From Streptomyces pinistramenti (GTDB lineage: Bacteria; Actinomycetota; Actinomycetes; Streptomycetales; Streptomycetaceae), in assembly GCF_020564935.1 (NCBI RefSeq), contig NZ_JAJCXB010000031.1, forward strand, positions 18,238 through 82,237: a DNA stretch of 64,000 nucleotides, given 5' to 3'. The position numbers and the translations under genes are program-made. Below, piece by piece: positions 15,337 through 23,971 of the stretch. Under the pieces are notes generated by a model, which did not search any database, was not told the origin of the DNA, and saw only the letters and a list, made by a program, of their open reading frames with translations. Within the stretch, counting starts at the first letter, position 1. The number at the start of each line of letters is the position of its first letter.

Positions 15337-16548
15337 TCAGTACGACTTGGGCAGCCCCAGTGACTGGTGGGACACGTAGTTGAGGATCATTTCGCGGCTG
15401 ACGGGGGCGATGCGGGCCACTCGGGCGGCGGTGATCAGGGAGGCCAGGCCGTATTCCTGGGTCAGGCCGTTGCCGCCGAGGGTGTGGACGGCCTGGTCGA
15501 CGGCGCGTACGGCGGCTTCGGCTGCGGCGTATTTGGCCATGTTGGCGGCCTCGCCCGCGCCCGTGTCGTCGCCCGCGTCGTAGAGGTGGGCGGCCTTCTG
15601 CATCATCAGCCGGGCGAGTTCCAGGTCGATGTGGGCCTGGGCGAGGGGGTGGGCGATGGCCTGGTGGGCGCCGATGGGCTCCTTCCAGACCTGGCGGGTG
15701 CGGGCGTAGTCGACGGCGCGGTCGAGTGCGTAGCGGCCCATGCCGAGGGCGAAGGCGGCGGTCATGATGCGTTCGGGGTTGAGGCCGGCGAAGAGTTGCA
15801 GCAGCCCGGCGTCCTCGTCGCCGACGAGCGCGTCGGCGGGCAGGCGTACGTCGTCCAGGGTCAGCTCGAACTGCTTCTCTGGGGCGGCGAGTTCCATGGG
15901 GATGGGGCTGCGGCCGAAGCCGGGGGCCTCGCGCGGGACGATGAAGAGGCAGGGCTTGAGGCGGCCGGTCTTCGCGTCTTCGGTGCGGCTGACGATGAGG
16001 GTGGCGTCGGCGATGTCGACGCCGGAGACGAAGACCTTGCGGCCGTTGAGGATCCAGCCTCCCCCATTCTCGGCCGCGCTCGAACGGGAGGTGACCCCTC
16101 CGTCGCGGCGGGCGGTGGTGGTGATGCGGTGGGAGTTGGATCCGGCGTCGGGTTCGGTGATGCCGAAGGCCATTTTGCGGCTGCCGTCGGCGAGGCCGGG
16201 CAGCCAGGTGCGCTTCTGTTCTTCGGTGCCGAAGCGGGCGATGACGGTGCCGCAGATGGCGGGGGAGACGACGAGCATGAGGAGGGGGCAGCCCGCCGCA
16301 CCCAACTCTTCGAGTACGAGGGAGAGTTCAGCTATGCCGCCGCCTCCGCCGCCGTACTCCTCGGGGAGGTTGACGCCGAGGTAGCCGAGGCCCGCGGCCT
16401 CGTTCCACAGGTCGTCGGTGTGCTTGCCTTCGGCGACGATGCGGGTGAAGTAGTCGCGGCCGTAGCGCTTGCCGAGCGCGGCGACGGCGGCCCGCAGGGC
16501 GCGGTGTTCCTCGGTCTCGATCACAGGGTTGCGCATGGCGTTGCTCAT
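15337..16548 (-). CDS. Acyl-CoA dehydrogenase
   Basis: A 403-residue FAD-dependent enzyme that introduces an alpha,beta double bond into an acyl-CoA. Visible family blocks are LGYLGVNLPEEYGGGGGG (about 55-72), the flavin/substrate motif KMAFGITEPDAGSNSHRI (about 128-145), the middle beta-domain (WILNGRKVFVSGVDIADAT) and the C-terminal helical domain (QVWKEPIGAHQAIAHPLAQA; HTLGGNGLTQEYGLASLI). It is the last gene of the five-gene operon, 60 bp after the carboxylase alpha gene. The equivalent position in Atu/Liu-type clusters is held by citronellyl- or isovaleryl-CoA dehydrogenases. The substrate here is not determinable from sequence alone. Confidence 0.93.
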   Translation of the reverse strand: MSNAMRNPVIETEEHRALRAAVAALGKRYGRDYFTRIVAEGKHTDDLWNEAAGLGYLGVNLPEEYGGGGGGIAELSLVLEELGAAGCPLLMLVVSPAICGTVIARFGTEEQKRTWLPGLADGSRKMAFGITEPDAGSNSHRITTTARRDGGVTSRSSAAENGGGWILNGRKVFVSGVDIADATLIVSRTEDAKTGRLKPCLFIVPREAPGFGRSPIPMELAAPEKQFELTLDDVRLPADALVGDEDAGLLQLFAGLNPERIMTAAFALGMGRYALDRAVDYARTRQVWKEPIGAHQAIAHPLAQAHIDLELARLMMQKAAHLYDAGDDTGAGEAANMAKYAAAEAAVRAVDQAVHTLGGNGLTQEYGLASLITAARVARIAPVSREMILNYVSHQSLGLPKSY

Positions 16549-16608
16549 GGCTGCTCCATCTGTGCGGTGGGTGAGGGGCGGGGAGGTACGCGCCCGCGTG
16601 TCTCCCGG

Positions 16609-18555
16609 TCAGTCGGTGACGACGGCGAGGAGGGTGCCGACCTCGACCTGGGCGCCGGCGCGGACGGGCAGGCTGGTCAGGGTGCCGGCGGCGGGTGCGG
16701 TGATCTTGTGTTCCATCTTCATGGCCTCCAGCCACAGCAGCGGCTGCCCGGCCTCGACCGTGGCGCCCTCGGCCAGGCCCGGCGCGACCCGGATGACGGT
16801 GCCGGGCATCGGCGCGAGCAGCGAGCCGGGTTCGGTGCGGGCCGCGGGGTCGGGGAAGCGGGGCAGGGCGGTGAAGGCGTGGGCGCCGGTGGCGGTGTCG
16901 GCGTGGATGCGGTTGCCGTAGCGGGCAAGGGTGAACTGGCGGCGCAGGCCGTGGACTTCGAGGGTGACACGGTCCGGGGCGAGGTCCAGCAGGCGGACGC
17001 CGGGGAAGTCGTCGGCGTGCAGTCCTTCGCGGTCGATGCGGTAGCGGATCTCGTGGGTGGCCGCCTCGCCGCCGTCGGCCGCGTAGCTCTTGGACTGCGG
17101 CTGCGAGGGGACGTTGCGGAAGCCGCCGAAGCGGGAGCGGCCGTGTGCGTCGGCGAGGGCGGCGGCGAGGGCGGCGAGCCGTTCCCGGGCGGCGCGGTCG
17201 GCGTCGCGGGCGGTCAGGGCGGCGAGGTGACGGTCGTAGAAGCCGGTGTCCAGGCCGGTGGTGGCGGCGAATTCGGGGTGCCGCAGGGAGCGGACCAGCA
17301 GGTCGCGGTTGGTGACGGGGCCGTGGATGCGGGCCCGTTCCAGGGCGTGCGCGAGCTTGCGGACGGCTTCGGTGCGGGTCGGCGCCCAGGCGATGACCTT
17401 GGCGAGCATCGGGTCGTAGTGCGCGGTGACGGTGTCGCCGTCGGTGACGCCGGAGTCGAGGCGGACGGTGCCGGGTACAGCGAGCCGGTGCAGGGTGCCG
17501 GTCTGCGGCTGCCAGCCGGCCGCGGGGTCCTCGGCGTAGAGCCGCGCCTCGACGGCGTGGCCGCGCGGGCGCGGCGGGGCGGGGTCCAGCGGCTCGCCTT
17601 GGGCGATGCTCAACTGGAGTGCTACGAGGTCGAGTCGGTAGATCTCCTCGGTGACGGGGTGCTCGACCTGGAGACGCGTGTTCATCTCCAGGAAGTGGGC
17701 CCGGCCGTCGGCGGAGACCAGGAATTCGACGGTGCCCGCGCCGCGGTAGCCGATCGCGCGGGCGGCCTGCGCGGCGGCCTCGTGCAGGGTGTGGCGCAGC
17801 GCGTCCGGGAGGCCGGGCGCGGGCGCTTCCTCGATGACTTTCTGGTGGCGGCGCTGGAGGGAGCAGTCGCGGGTGCCGAGCGTCCAGACGGTGCCGTGCG
17901 CGTCGGCGAGTATCTGCACCTCGACGTGGCGCCCGCCGACGACGTACGGCTCGGCGAATACTTCGCCGTCACCGAAAGCAGCGGCGGCTTCGGCCCCCGC
18001 CGCCACCAACTCCTCTTCCAGTGCTCCCAGTTGGTCGACGATCCGCATACCGCGGCCGCCGCCGCCCGCCGCCGCCTTCACCAGCAGCGGCAGGTCCGCC
18101 TCGGTGGCCAGCGCCGGGTCGACGGGCGCGAGCAGCGGCACACCGGCCGCCGCCATCAGTTCCTTGGCCCGGGTCTTGGACGCCATCGCCTCGATGGCGT
18201 CGGGCGGCGGGCCGATCCAGGTCAGCCCGGCGTCGGCGACCGCGGCGGCGAAGGCGGCGTTCTCGGAGAGGAAGCCGTAGCCGGGGTGGACGGCGTCGGC
18301 GCCCGCGTCCAGGGCGGCCCGCACGACGAGATCGCCGCGCAGGTAGGTGTCGGCGGGCGCGTCGCCCGGCAGCCGTACGGCGGTGTCCGCCTCCCGGACG
18401 TGCGGGGCGTCGGCGTCCGCGTCGGAGTGCACGGCGACAGTGGCCAGGCCCCGTTCCCGGCAGGTGCGGAAGACCCGGCGGGCGATCTCACCGCGGTTGG
18501 CGACGAGGACGCAGGAGAGCGGGGTTGGCGTGGCCTCTGGGGACGAAGTGGTCAT
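16609..18555 (-). CDS. Acyl-CoA carboxylase alpha subunit (biotin carboxylase plus BCCP)
   Basis: A 648-residue biotin-containing subunit. The N-terminal biotin carboxylase domain (about 10-455) shows VLVANRGEIARRVFRT, the ATP-binding VKAAAGGGGRGMRIV and HVEVQILADAHG with CSLQRRHQKVIEEAPAP. A linker follows, then the C-terminal biotinyl domain with LEAMKMEHK (biotinylated Lys613). It carboxylates its own biotin with bicarbonate and ATP for transfer by the beta subunit. Start 18555 lies 8 bp after the beta stop; the longer frame upstream is read-through of the beta end. Part of the AtuA-containing operon, so a branched or terpenoid acyl-CoA is the likely substrate. Confidence 0.95.
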   Translation of the reverse strand: MTTSSPEATPTPLSCVLVANRGEIARRVFRTCRERGLATVAVHSDADADAPHVREADTAVRLPGDAPADTYLRGDLVVRAALDAGADAVHPGYGFLSENAAFAAAVADAGLTWIGPPPDAIEAMASKTRAKELMAAAGVPLLAPVDPALATEADLPLLVKAAAGGGGRGMRIVDQLGALEEELVAAGAEAAAAFGDGEVFAEPYVVGGRHVEVQILADAHGTVWTLGTRDCSLQRRHQKVIEEAPAPGLPDALRHTLHEAAAQAARAIGYRGAGTVEFLVSADGRAHFLEMNTRLQVEHPVTEEIYRLDLVALQLSIAQGEPLDPAPPRPRGHAVEARLYAEDPAAGWQPQTGTLHRLAVPGTVRLDSGVTDGDTVTAHYDPMLAKVIAWAPTRTEAVRKLAHALERARIHGPVTNRDLLVRSLRHPEFAATTGLDTGFYDRHLAALTARDADRAARERLAALAAALADAHGRSRFGGFRNVPSQPQSKSYAADGGEAATHEIRYRIDREGLHADDFPGVRLLDLAPDRVTLEVHGLRRQFTLARYGNRIHADTATGAHAFTALPRFPDPAARTEPGSLLAPMPGTVIRVAPGLAEGATVEAGQPLLWLEAMKMEHKITAPAAGTLTSLPVRAGAQVEVGTLLAVVTD

Positions 18556-18563
18556 GTGCTGCC

Positions 18564-20156
18564 TCACATCCGGAAGACGCCGAAGCCGCCGCGTGCGCCC
18601 TCGACCGGGGCGGTGTGCACGGCGGACAGGCACAGGCCGAGGACGGTTCGGGTGTCGCGGGGGTCGATGACGCCGTCGTCGTAGAGCCGCCCGGAGAGGA
18701 ACATCGGCAGCGACTCGGACTCGATCTGCTGCTCGACCATGGCCCGCAGCCCGGCGTCGGCCTCGTCGTCATAAGGCTGCCCCTTGGCGGCGGCCGAGGC
18801 GCGGGCGACGATGGACAGCACGCCGGCCAGCTGCTGCGGGCCCATGACGGCGGATTTGGCGCTCGGCCAGGCGAAGAGGAATCGCGGGTCGAAGGCGCGG
18901 CCGCACATGCCGTAGTGGCCCGCGCCGTACGAGGCACCCATCAGGACGCTGAGGTGCGGCACCTTCGAGTTCGAGACCGCGTTGATCATCATCGCGCCGT
19001 GCTTGATGATGCCGCCCTGCTCGTATTCCTTGCCGACCATGTAGCCGGTGGTGTTGTGCAGGAACAGCAGCGGGATGTCCCGCTGGTTCGCCAACTGGAT
19101 GAACTGGGCGGCCTTCTGGGACTCGGCGCTGAACAGCACGCCCTGCGCGTTGGCGAGGATGCCGACGGGATAGCCGTGCAGCGCGGCCCAGCCGGTCGCC
19201 AGGCTCGGCCCGTACAGCGGCTTAAACTCGTCGAAGTCCGAGCCGTCGACGATCCGGGCGATGACCTCGCGCGGGTCGAAGGGCGCCTTGAGGTCGCCGG
19301 GGACGAGGCCGAGCAGCTCTTCCTCGTCGTACGTGGGCGGCTCGGCGGGGGCCGGATCGGCGTGCGCCTTGCGCCAGTTGAGGCGGGCGACGACGCGGCG
19401 GGCCCGGCGCAGCGCGTCCGGCTCGTCGAGCGCGAAGTGGTCGGCGAGCCCTGAGGTGCGGGCGTGCATCTCGGCGCCGCCCAGCGATTCGTCGTCGCTC
19501 TCCTCGCCGGTCGCCATCTTGACCAGCGGCGGGCCGCCGAGGAAGACCTTGGCGCGCTCCCTGACCATGATCACGTGGTCGGACATGCCGGGGACGTACG
19601 CGCCGCCGGCGGTGGAGTTGCCGAAGACCACGGCGACGGTCGGGATGCCGGCCGCGGAGAGCCGGGTGAGGTCCTTGAAGAGCGCCCCGCCCGGGATGAA
19701 GATCTCCTTCTGGCTGGGCAGGTCGGCGCCGCCGGACTCGACGAGCGAGACGACCGGCAGCCGGTTGGTGCGGGCGATTTCGTTGGCCCGCAGTGCCTTC
19801 TTCAGCGTCCAGGGGTTGCTGGCGCCGCCGCGTACGGTCGGGTCGTTGGCGGTGATCAGGCACTCCACGCCCTCGATGACGCCGATGCCGCAGACCAGCG
19901 AGGCTCCCACGGCGTAGTCGCTGCCCCAGGCGGCGAGCGGGGAGAGTTCGAGGAAGGGGGTGTCGGGGTCGATGAGCAGTTCGATCCGCTCGCGGGCGGG
20001 CAGTTTGCCGCGCCCGCGGTGCCGGGCGACGTACTTCTCACCGCCGCCCGCGAGCGCCTTGCCGTGCGCCTCGCCGACCTCCGCCAGCTTCGCGAGCAAT
20101 TCCGTACGGCGCTCCGCGTACTCGGCGTCCGACGGGTCGATCGCGGTCCTGAGCAT
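18564..20156 (-). CDS. Acyl-CoA carboxylase beta subunit (carboxyltransferase)
   Basis: A 530-residue carboxyltransferase with both crotonase-like halves. The acyl-CoA/oxyanion segments are RGGASNPWTLKKALRANEIA and FGNSTAGGAYVPGMSDHVIM in the first half, and FLHNTTGYMVGKEYEQGGII with VLMGASYGAGHYGMCGRAFD in the second. It transfers CO2 from biotin to an acyl-CoA. The ATG at 20156 lies 2 bp after the AtuA-like stop. The block TGYMVGKEYEQGGIIKHGA is typical of the methylcrotonyl/geranyl-CoA branch rather than of acetyl/propionyl-CoA subunits, which agrees with the AtuA neighbour. Confidence 0.95.
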   Translation of the reverse strand: MLRTAIDPSDAEYAERRTELLAKLAEVGEAHGKALAGGGEKYVARHRGRGKLPARERIELLIDPDTPFLELSPLAAWGSDYAVGASLVCGIGVIEGVECLITANDPTVRGGASNPWTLKKALRANEIARTNRLPVVSLVESGGADLPSQKEIFIPGGALFKDLTRLSAAGIPTVAVVFGNSTAGGAYVPGMSDHVIMVRERAKVFLGGPPLVKMATGEESDDESLGGAEMHARTSGLADHFALDEPDALRRARRVVARLNWRKAHADPAPAEPPTYDEEELLGLVPGDLKAPFDPREVIARIVDGSDFDEFKPLYGPSLATGWAALHGYPVGILANAQGVLFSAESQKAAQFIQLANQRDIPLLFLHNTTGYMVGKEYEQGGIIKHGAMMINAVSNSKVPHLSVLMGASYGAGHYGMCGRAFDPRFLFAWPSAKSAVMGPQQLAGVLSIVARASAAAKGQPYDDEADAGLRAMVEQQIESESLPMFLSGRLYDDGVIDPRDTRTVLGLCLSAVHTAPVEGARGGFGVFRM

Positions 20157-20158
20157 GG

Positions 20159-21868
20159 TCACAGCAGTACCTCCGGTATGTCCAGGTGCCGCGAGCGCAG
20201 CCACTCCCCCACGGCCTTGGCCTGCGGATCGAAGCGGGCCTGCGCGGCGACGCCGTCCCCCAGCAGCCCGTCGACGACGAAGTTCAGCGCCCGCAGCCCC
20301 GGCAGCACATGCCGGTCGACCGCCAACCCGGCCGTCTCGGGCAGCAGTTCACGGAACGTCTCGACGGTCAGGGCGTGCGCCAGCCACCGCCACGCCTCCT
20401 CGGTACGCACCCACACGCCGACGTTGGCCGAGCCGCCCTTGTCCCCGCTGCGCGCCCCGGCGACCAGGCCGAGCGGCGCCCGCCGGGTGGGCAGCGCGGC
20501 GGGCGGCGGCTCGGGCAGCGCCGGGTCCGCAAGTCGCACCAACTCCCGTGATTGCGAGGCTGGTTGGATCACTACGCGCCGTCCGTCGGGCAGCACCGCG
20601 GTGTGCGTCACCTCGCCCGCGGCCACCGCCACCGCGTCGAAGACGCCGTACGGGGCGCCCTTGCCCGGCGGCGCGGTGACATGGAAGCCGGGGTAGCTGC
20701 CCAGCGCCAGTTCGACGGCGGCGCCGCTGACCACCCGGCCCACCGCCTCCGGGTCGGCGTCCCGCACCACCAGCCGCAGCAGCGCGCTCGCCTCCTCCTG
20801 CACGTCCGCGTCGTCGCGGTCGGTGCGGGCCAGCGTCCACCGCACCTCGGCGGGCGGCTTCGGCGCCGCGGCGATGGCCGCCGCCATCTGGTCACGGACG
20901 AGCCGGGCCTTGGCGTCCACGTCGAGGCCGGTCAGCACGAACGTGACCTCGTTGCGCCAGCCGCCGATCCGGGTCAGCCCGGCCTTGAGCGTCGGCGGCG
21001 GCGCCTCCCCGCGGACGCCGTCGATCGCGACCCGGTCGGGCCCGTCCTCGCGCAGCCGCACGGTGTCGAGCCTGGCGGTGACGTCCGGGCCGGGGTAGCG
21101 GGCGCCCGCCGTCTCGTAGAGCAGTTGGGCGGTGACGGTGCCGGTGGTGACGGCGCCGCCGGTGCCCGGGTGTTTGGTGATCACCGCGCTGCCGTCGGCG
21201 GCGATCTCGGCGAGCGGGAAGCCGGGCCGCCGCACGTCGTGGGCGCCGAAGAAGCTGTAGTTGCCGCCGGTCGCCTGGGTGCCGCACTCCAGGACGTGGC
21301 CCGCCACGACCGCGCCCGCCAGCGGATCCAGGTCCTGCGGCCCCCACCCGAAGTGGGCCGCCGCGGCGCCGCTGACCAGCGCGGCGTCGGTGACCCTGCC
21401 GGTCACCACCACATCGGCGCCGGCCCGCAGGCACGCGGCGATCCCGCCGCCGCCCAGGTAGGCGTTGGCGGTCAGCACCCCCTCGCCCCACCGCGCGCCG
21501 TCGCCGCCCGCCAGCAGATCGTCGCCCTCGACGTGCGCCACCCGCACCGGCACACCGACCCGTACGGCCAACTCCCGCACCGCGTCGGCCAGTCCGGCCG
21601 GATGCAGCCCGCCCGCGTTGGTGACGATCCGCACGCCGCGCTCGACGGCGAGCCCGAGCCCGTCCTCCAGCTGCCGCAGGAACGTCCTGGCGTAGCCGCG
21701 CTCCGGGTTCTTCAGGCGGTCCCTGCCGAGGATGAGCATGGTCAGTTCGGCGAGGTAGTCGCCGGTCAGTACGTCCAGCGGGCCGCCGGTGAGCATCTCG
21801 CGCACCGCGTCGAACCGGTCGCCGTAGAACCCGGAGGCGTTGCCGACCCGCAGCACCGCGCCGCTCAT
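20159..21868 (-). CDS. AtuA-family protein (DUF1446), acyclic terpene utilisation type
   Basis: A 569-residue protein. The N-terminal DUF1446 region (about 1-450) shows VGNASGFYGDRFDAVREML, the NAGGLHPAGLADAV block, VTGRVTDAALVSGAAA and LECGTQATGGNYS. The C-terminal AtuA ferredoxin-like region carries VAGARSGDKGGSANVGVWV. AtuA is required for citronellol/geraniol catabolism in Pseudomonas but its reaction is unresolved. The gene overlaps the preceding one by ATGA and is followed closely by the carboxylase beta gene. In Pseudomonas the atu cluster has the same combination (AtuA, carboxylase, dehydrogenase, enoyl-CoA hydratase). Confidence 0.9.
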   Translation of the reverse strand: MSGAVLRVGNASGFYGDRFDAVREMLTGGPLDVLTGDYLAELTMLILGRDRLKNPERGYARTFLRQLEDGLGLAVERGVRIVTNAGGLHPAGLADAVRELAVRVGVPVRVAHVEGDDLLAGGDGARWGEGVLTANAYLGGGGIAACLRAGADVVVTGRVTDAALVSGAAAAHFGWGPQDLDPLAGAVVAGHVLECGTQATGGNYSFFGAHDVRRPGFPLAEIAADGSAVITKHPGTGGAVTTGTVTAQLLYETAGARYPGPDVTARLDTVRLREDGPDRVAIDGVRGEAPPPTLKAGLTRIGGWRNEVTFVLTGLDVDAKARLVRDQMAAAIAAAPKPPAEVRWTLARTDRDDADVQEEASALLRLVVRDADPEAVGRVVSGAAVELALGSYPGFHVTAPPGKGAPYGVFDAVAVAAGEVTHTAVLPDGRRVVIQPASQSRELVRLADPALPEPPPAALPTRRAPLGLVAGARSGDKGGSANVGVWVRTEEAWRWLAHALTVETFRELLPETAGLAVDRHVLPGLRALNFVVDGLLGDGVAAQARFDPQAKAVGEWLRSRHLDIPEVLL

Positions 21869-22665
21869 GCGCCGCCGCCCGCGGCCGGTGCCCGGCCCTT
21901 GCCCGGCGGCCCGGCGAATGCCTGCGCGATGCCCAGCCACCGCTCGGCGTCGGCGCCTTCGGCCCGTACGGACGGCAGGTCGTCGCGGTGCGCCCGCTGC
22001 GTCACCAGCAGGCAGAACTCCAGCGCGTCGCCGGTCACCCGCTGGCCCGCGTCCTCGGGCCCGTAGGTCCACAGCGTGCCGTCGGGCGCCCGCAGTTCGA
22101 CGCGGAACTCCTCGGCGGGCGGGTCGAGTCGGCGGGCGGCGTAGGAGAAGTCGCGGGCCCGCACGCCGATCCGGGCGACGTGCCGCAGCCGGGCGGTGGG
22201 GGTACGGGTCACGCCGAGCGCGTCGGCGACGTCCTGGCCGTGCGCCCAGGTCTCCATCAGCCGCCCGGTCGCCATCGACGCGACGCTCATCGGCGGCCCG
22301 AACCACCCGAGTTTCGCCCCGTCCGGCTGCCCGCCGAGCGCCCGCAGCAGCGCCTCGCGGCCCTCCCGCCAGCCGGCCAGCAGCCGCTCGGGCCGCTGCC
22401 GCGCACCGGCTTCGGCGCCCTCGTCGACGAAGGTCAGCGGCGACCGCAGGGCCACCCGTACGGCCTCGGCGAAGGTGTCCGGGTCGGTGGCGGAGAGCAG
22501 CGCCTGCCGGTCGGTCCAGGCCAGGTGCGCGATCTGGTGGGCGACCGTCCAGCCGTCGGCCGGTGTCGGGCCGGCCCACCGCCCGGCCGGAAGACCGGCG
22601 ACCAGGGCGTCCAACTCCTCGCTCTCGTCCCTGAGATCCGCCAGAACGGCGCCGGGATCGGACAC
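21865..22665 (-). CDS. TIGR03084-type metal-binding protein (DinB/maleylpyruvate isomerase-like)
   Basis: A 266-residue protein of the DinB-like helical-bundle superfamily. The N-terminal domain includes GWTVAHQIAHLAWTDR (His ligand), and a second His motif is MATGRLMETWAHGQDVADAL; together they look like the three-His metal site of mycothiol-dependent isomerases. The C-terminal part (RVELRAPDGTLWTYGP) is sterol-carrier-like. The GTG at 22665 with GAGGGGAG upstream is preferred. First gene of the operon, about 155 bp downstream of the TetR-type palindrome. A mycothiol-linked role in the catabolic pathway is inferred. Confidence 0.85.
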   Translation of the reverse strand: MSDPGAVLADLRDESEELDALVAGLPAGRWAGPTPADGWTVAHQIAHLAWTDRQALLSATDPDTFAEAVRVALRSPLTFVDEGAEAGARQRPERLLAGWREGREALLRALGGQPDGAKLGWFGPPMSVASMATGRLMETWAHGQDVADALGVTRTPTARLRHVARIGVRARDFSYAARRLDPPAEEFRVELRAPDGTLWTYGPEDAGQRVTGDALEFCLLVTQRAHRDDLPSVRAEGADAERWLGIAQAFAGPPGKGRAPAAGGGA

Positions 22666-22817
22666 GCGACACTCCCCTCGTCGGCCCGTACGCCGTGTCG
22701 GCGGGGCCCGGATGACTGCGGAATCGTGCGGTGGTCGGCCGCCACGGACGCGGGTGGAAGGTGCCCGGTGCGACGGCGGTGCCTGCGGTGCGGTTCGAGC
22801 GTGGCAGCGACCGCAGA

Positions 22818-22843
22818 AACAATCAAGCACGCCTGCATGATTT
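22818..22843. promoter_or_regulatory. Operator upstream of the AtuA/carboxylase operon
   Basis: It reads AACAATCAAGCACGCCTGC then ATGATTT, matching the site at 8056-8081 in all but a few positions. It sits between the EamA stop and the GTG of the TIGR03084 gene at a similar distance (about 155 bp) as the site in front of the hydratase. Probably the second operator of the TetR at 6512-7126. Confidence 0.65.
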
Positions 22844-22882
22844 TTCGGCCGACTCGGAACCCGGACGCACCGGAGGGCGGGG

Positions 22883-23926
22883 TCAGCCGCGCGACGCGCT
22901 GCGCACCGCCCCCACACTCGCGATCACCACGAGCCCGATGGCGACGATCTCCGCCCAGCCCAGCGCCTGGTCCAGGACCAGGAAGCCCGCGGTGGCGGCG
23001 GCGGCCGGCTCCAGGCTCATCATCACGGCGAAGCCGGAGGCGGGCAGCTTGCGCAGGGCGAGCAGCTCCAGCGTGTAGGGCAGCACCGACGACATCAGGG
23101 CGACGGCCGCGCCCAGGCCGATGGTGACCGGGTTCAGCAGCGCGGATCCGGCGCCCGCGATACCCAGCGGCAGGCTCAGCACCGCCGCGACGGTCATCGC
23201 CAGCGCGAGCCCGTCCGCCTGCGGGAAGCGCTGCCCGGTACGCGCCGACAGCAGGATGTACGCGGCCCACAGCGCGCCGGCCGACAAGGCGAACGCGGCA
23301 CCGGCCACATTCAGCCCGTCAAAGCCCTCGCGCCCCAGCAGCACCACGCCACCCAGCGCCAGCGCCGCCCACACCAGGCTCAGCAGCCGCCGCGAGGTGG
23401 CCACCGACAGGATCAGCGGGCCCAGGAACTCCAGGGTGACCGCCGCGCCCAGCGGGATCCGGTCGATCGCCTGGTAGAAGAGCGAGTTCATGCCGACCAG
23501 GGCGACGCCGAAGGCGAGCACCGTGGCCCAGTCGCCGCGCGTGTGGCCGCGCAGCCGGGGGCGGCAGGCGATCAGCAGCACCAGCGAGGCGACCACAAGA
23601 CGCAGCGTGACCACACCCAGCGCACCGGCCCGCGGGAAGAGCAGCACCGCGACCGACGAGCCGAACTGAAGCGAGACGATCCCGCCGATCACCAGCGCCA
23701 CCGACCCGAACCGGCCGCGCACACCACCGGCGGCGGCGCCGGCCGCCGCCTCGGCCGTCATCACCTCGGGCGAGGCGGGCACCGGCTGCGGTACACCCTC
23801 GTGCGCCGGGCCGCGGGCCACCGAAGTGGATCCGGAAGCGGCGGAAACGGGTGCGGGTGAGGACGGGAAGGCGCCGTCGGATTCGAGCGGTGAGGGATTC
23901 ACCCCACCCACGCTACGGCCCACCAT
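22883..23926 (-). CDS. EamA/RhtA-like transporter
   Basis: A 347-residue inner-membrane protein of the drug/metabolite superfamily with about ten hydrophobic helices in two EamA repeats (for example GSVALVIGGIVSLQFGSSVA; ASGFAVMMSLEPAAAATAGF). The MMSLEP/AAA segment and overall order resemble RhtA, an exporter of threonine/homoserine. A 70-residue Ser/Pro/Ala-rich cytoplasmic N-terminus precedes the first helix, so a later start, such as GTG 23902, is possible. Divergent from a LysR regulator 45 bp away, which is the probable controller. Confidence 0.88.
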   Translation of the reverse strand: MVGRSVGGVNPSPLESDGAFPSSPAPVSAASGSTSVARGPAHEGVPQPVPASPEVMTAEAAAGAAAGGVRGRFGSVALVIGGIVSLQFGSSVAVLLFPRAGALGVVTLRLVVASLVLLIACRPRLRGHTRGDWATVLAFGVALVGMNSLFYQAIDRIPLGAAVTLEFLGPLILSVATSRRLLSLVWAALALGGVVLLGREGFDGLNVAGAAFALSAGALWAAYILLSARTGQRFPQADGLALAMTVAAVLSLPLGIAGAGSALLNPVTIGLGAAVALMSSVLPYTLELLALRKLPASGFAVMMSLEPAAAATAGFLVLDQALGWAEIVAIGLVVIASVGAVRSASRG

Positions 23927-23971
23927 CCGGTCCGTGAAATGCAGTTTTTCCTGTTGTTATGCTCCGCACGC

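Noticed and set aside
15367..18684. A very long plus-strand open frame (over 1100 codons) opposite the acyl-CoA dehydrogenase and carboxylase genes
   Set aside because: It is antisense to two clearly homologous enzymes, is made of Gly/Val/Ala/Arg low-complexity sequence, and has no ribosome-binding site. It is an artefact of G/C-biased codon use.
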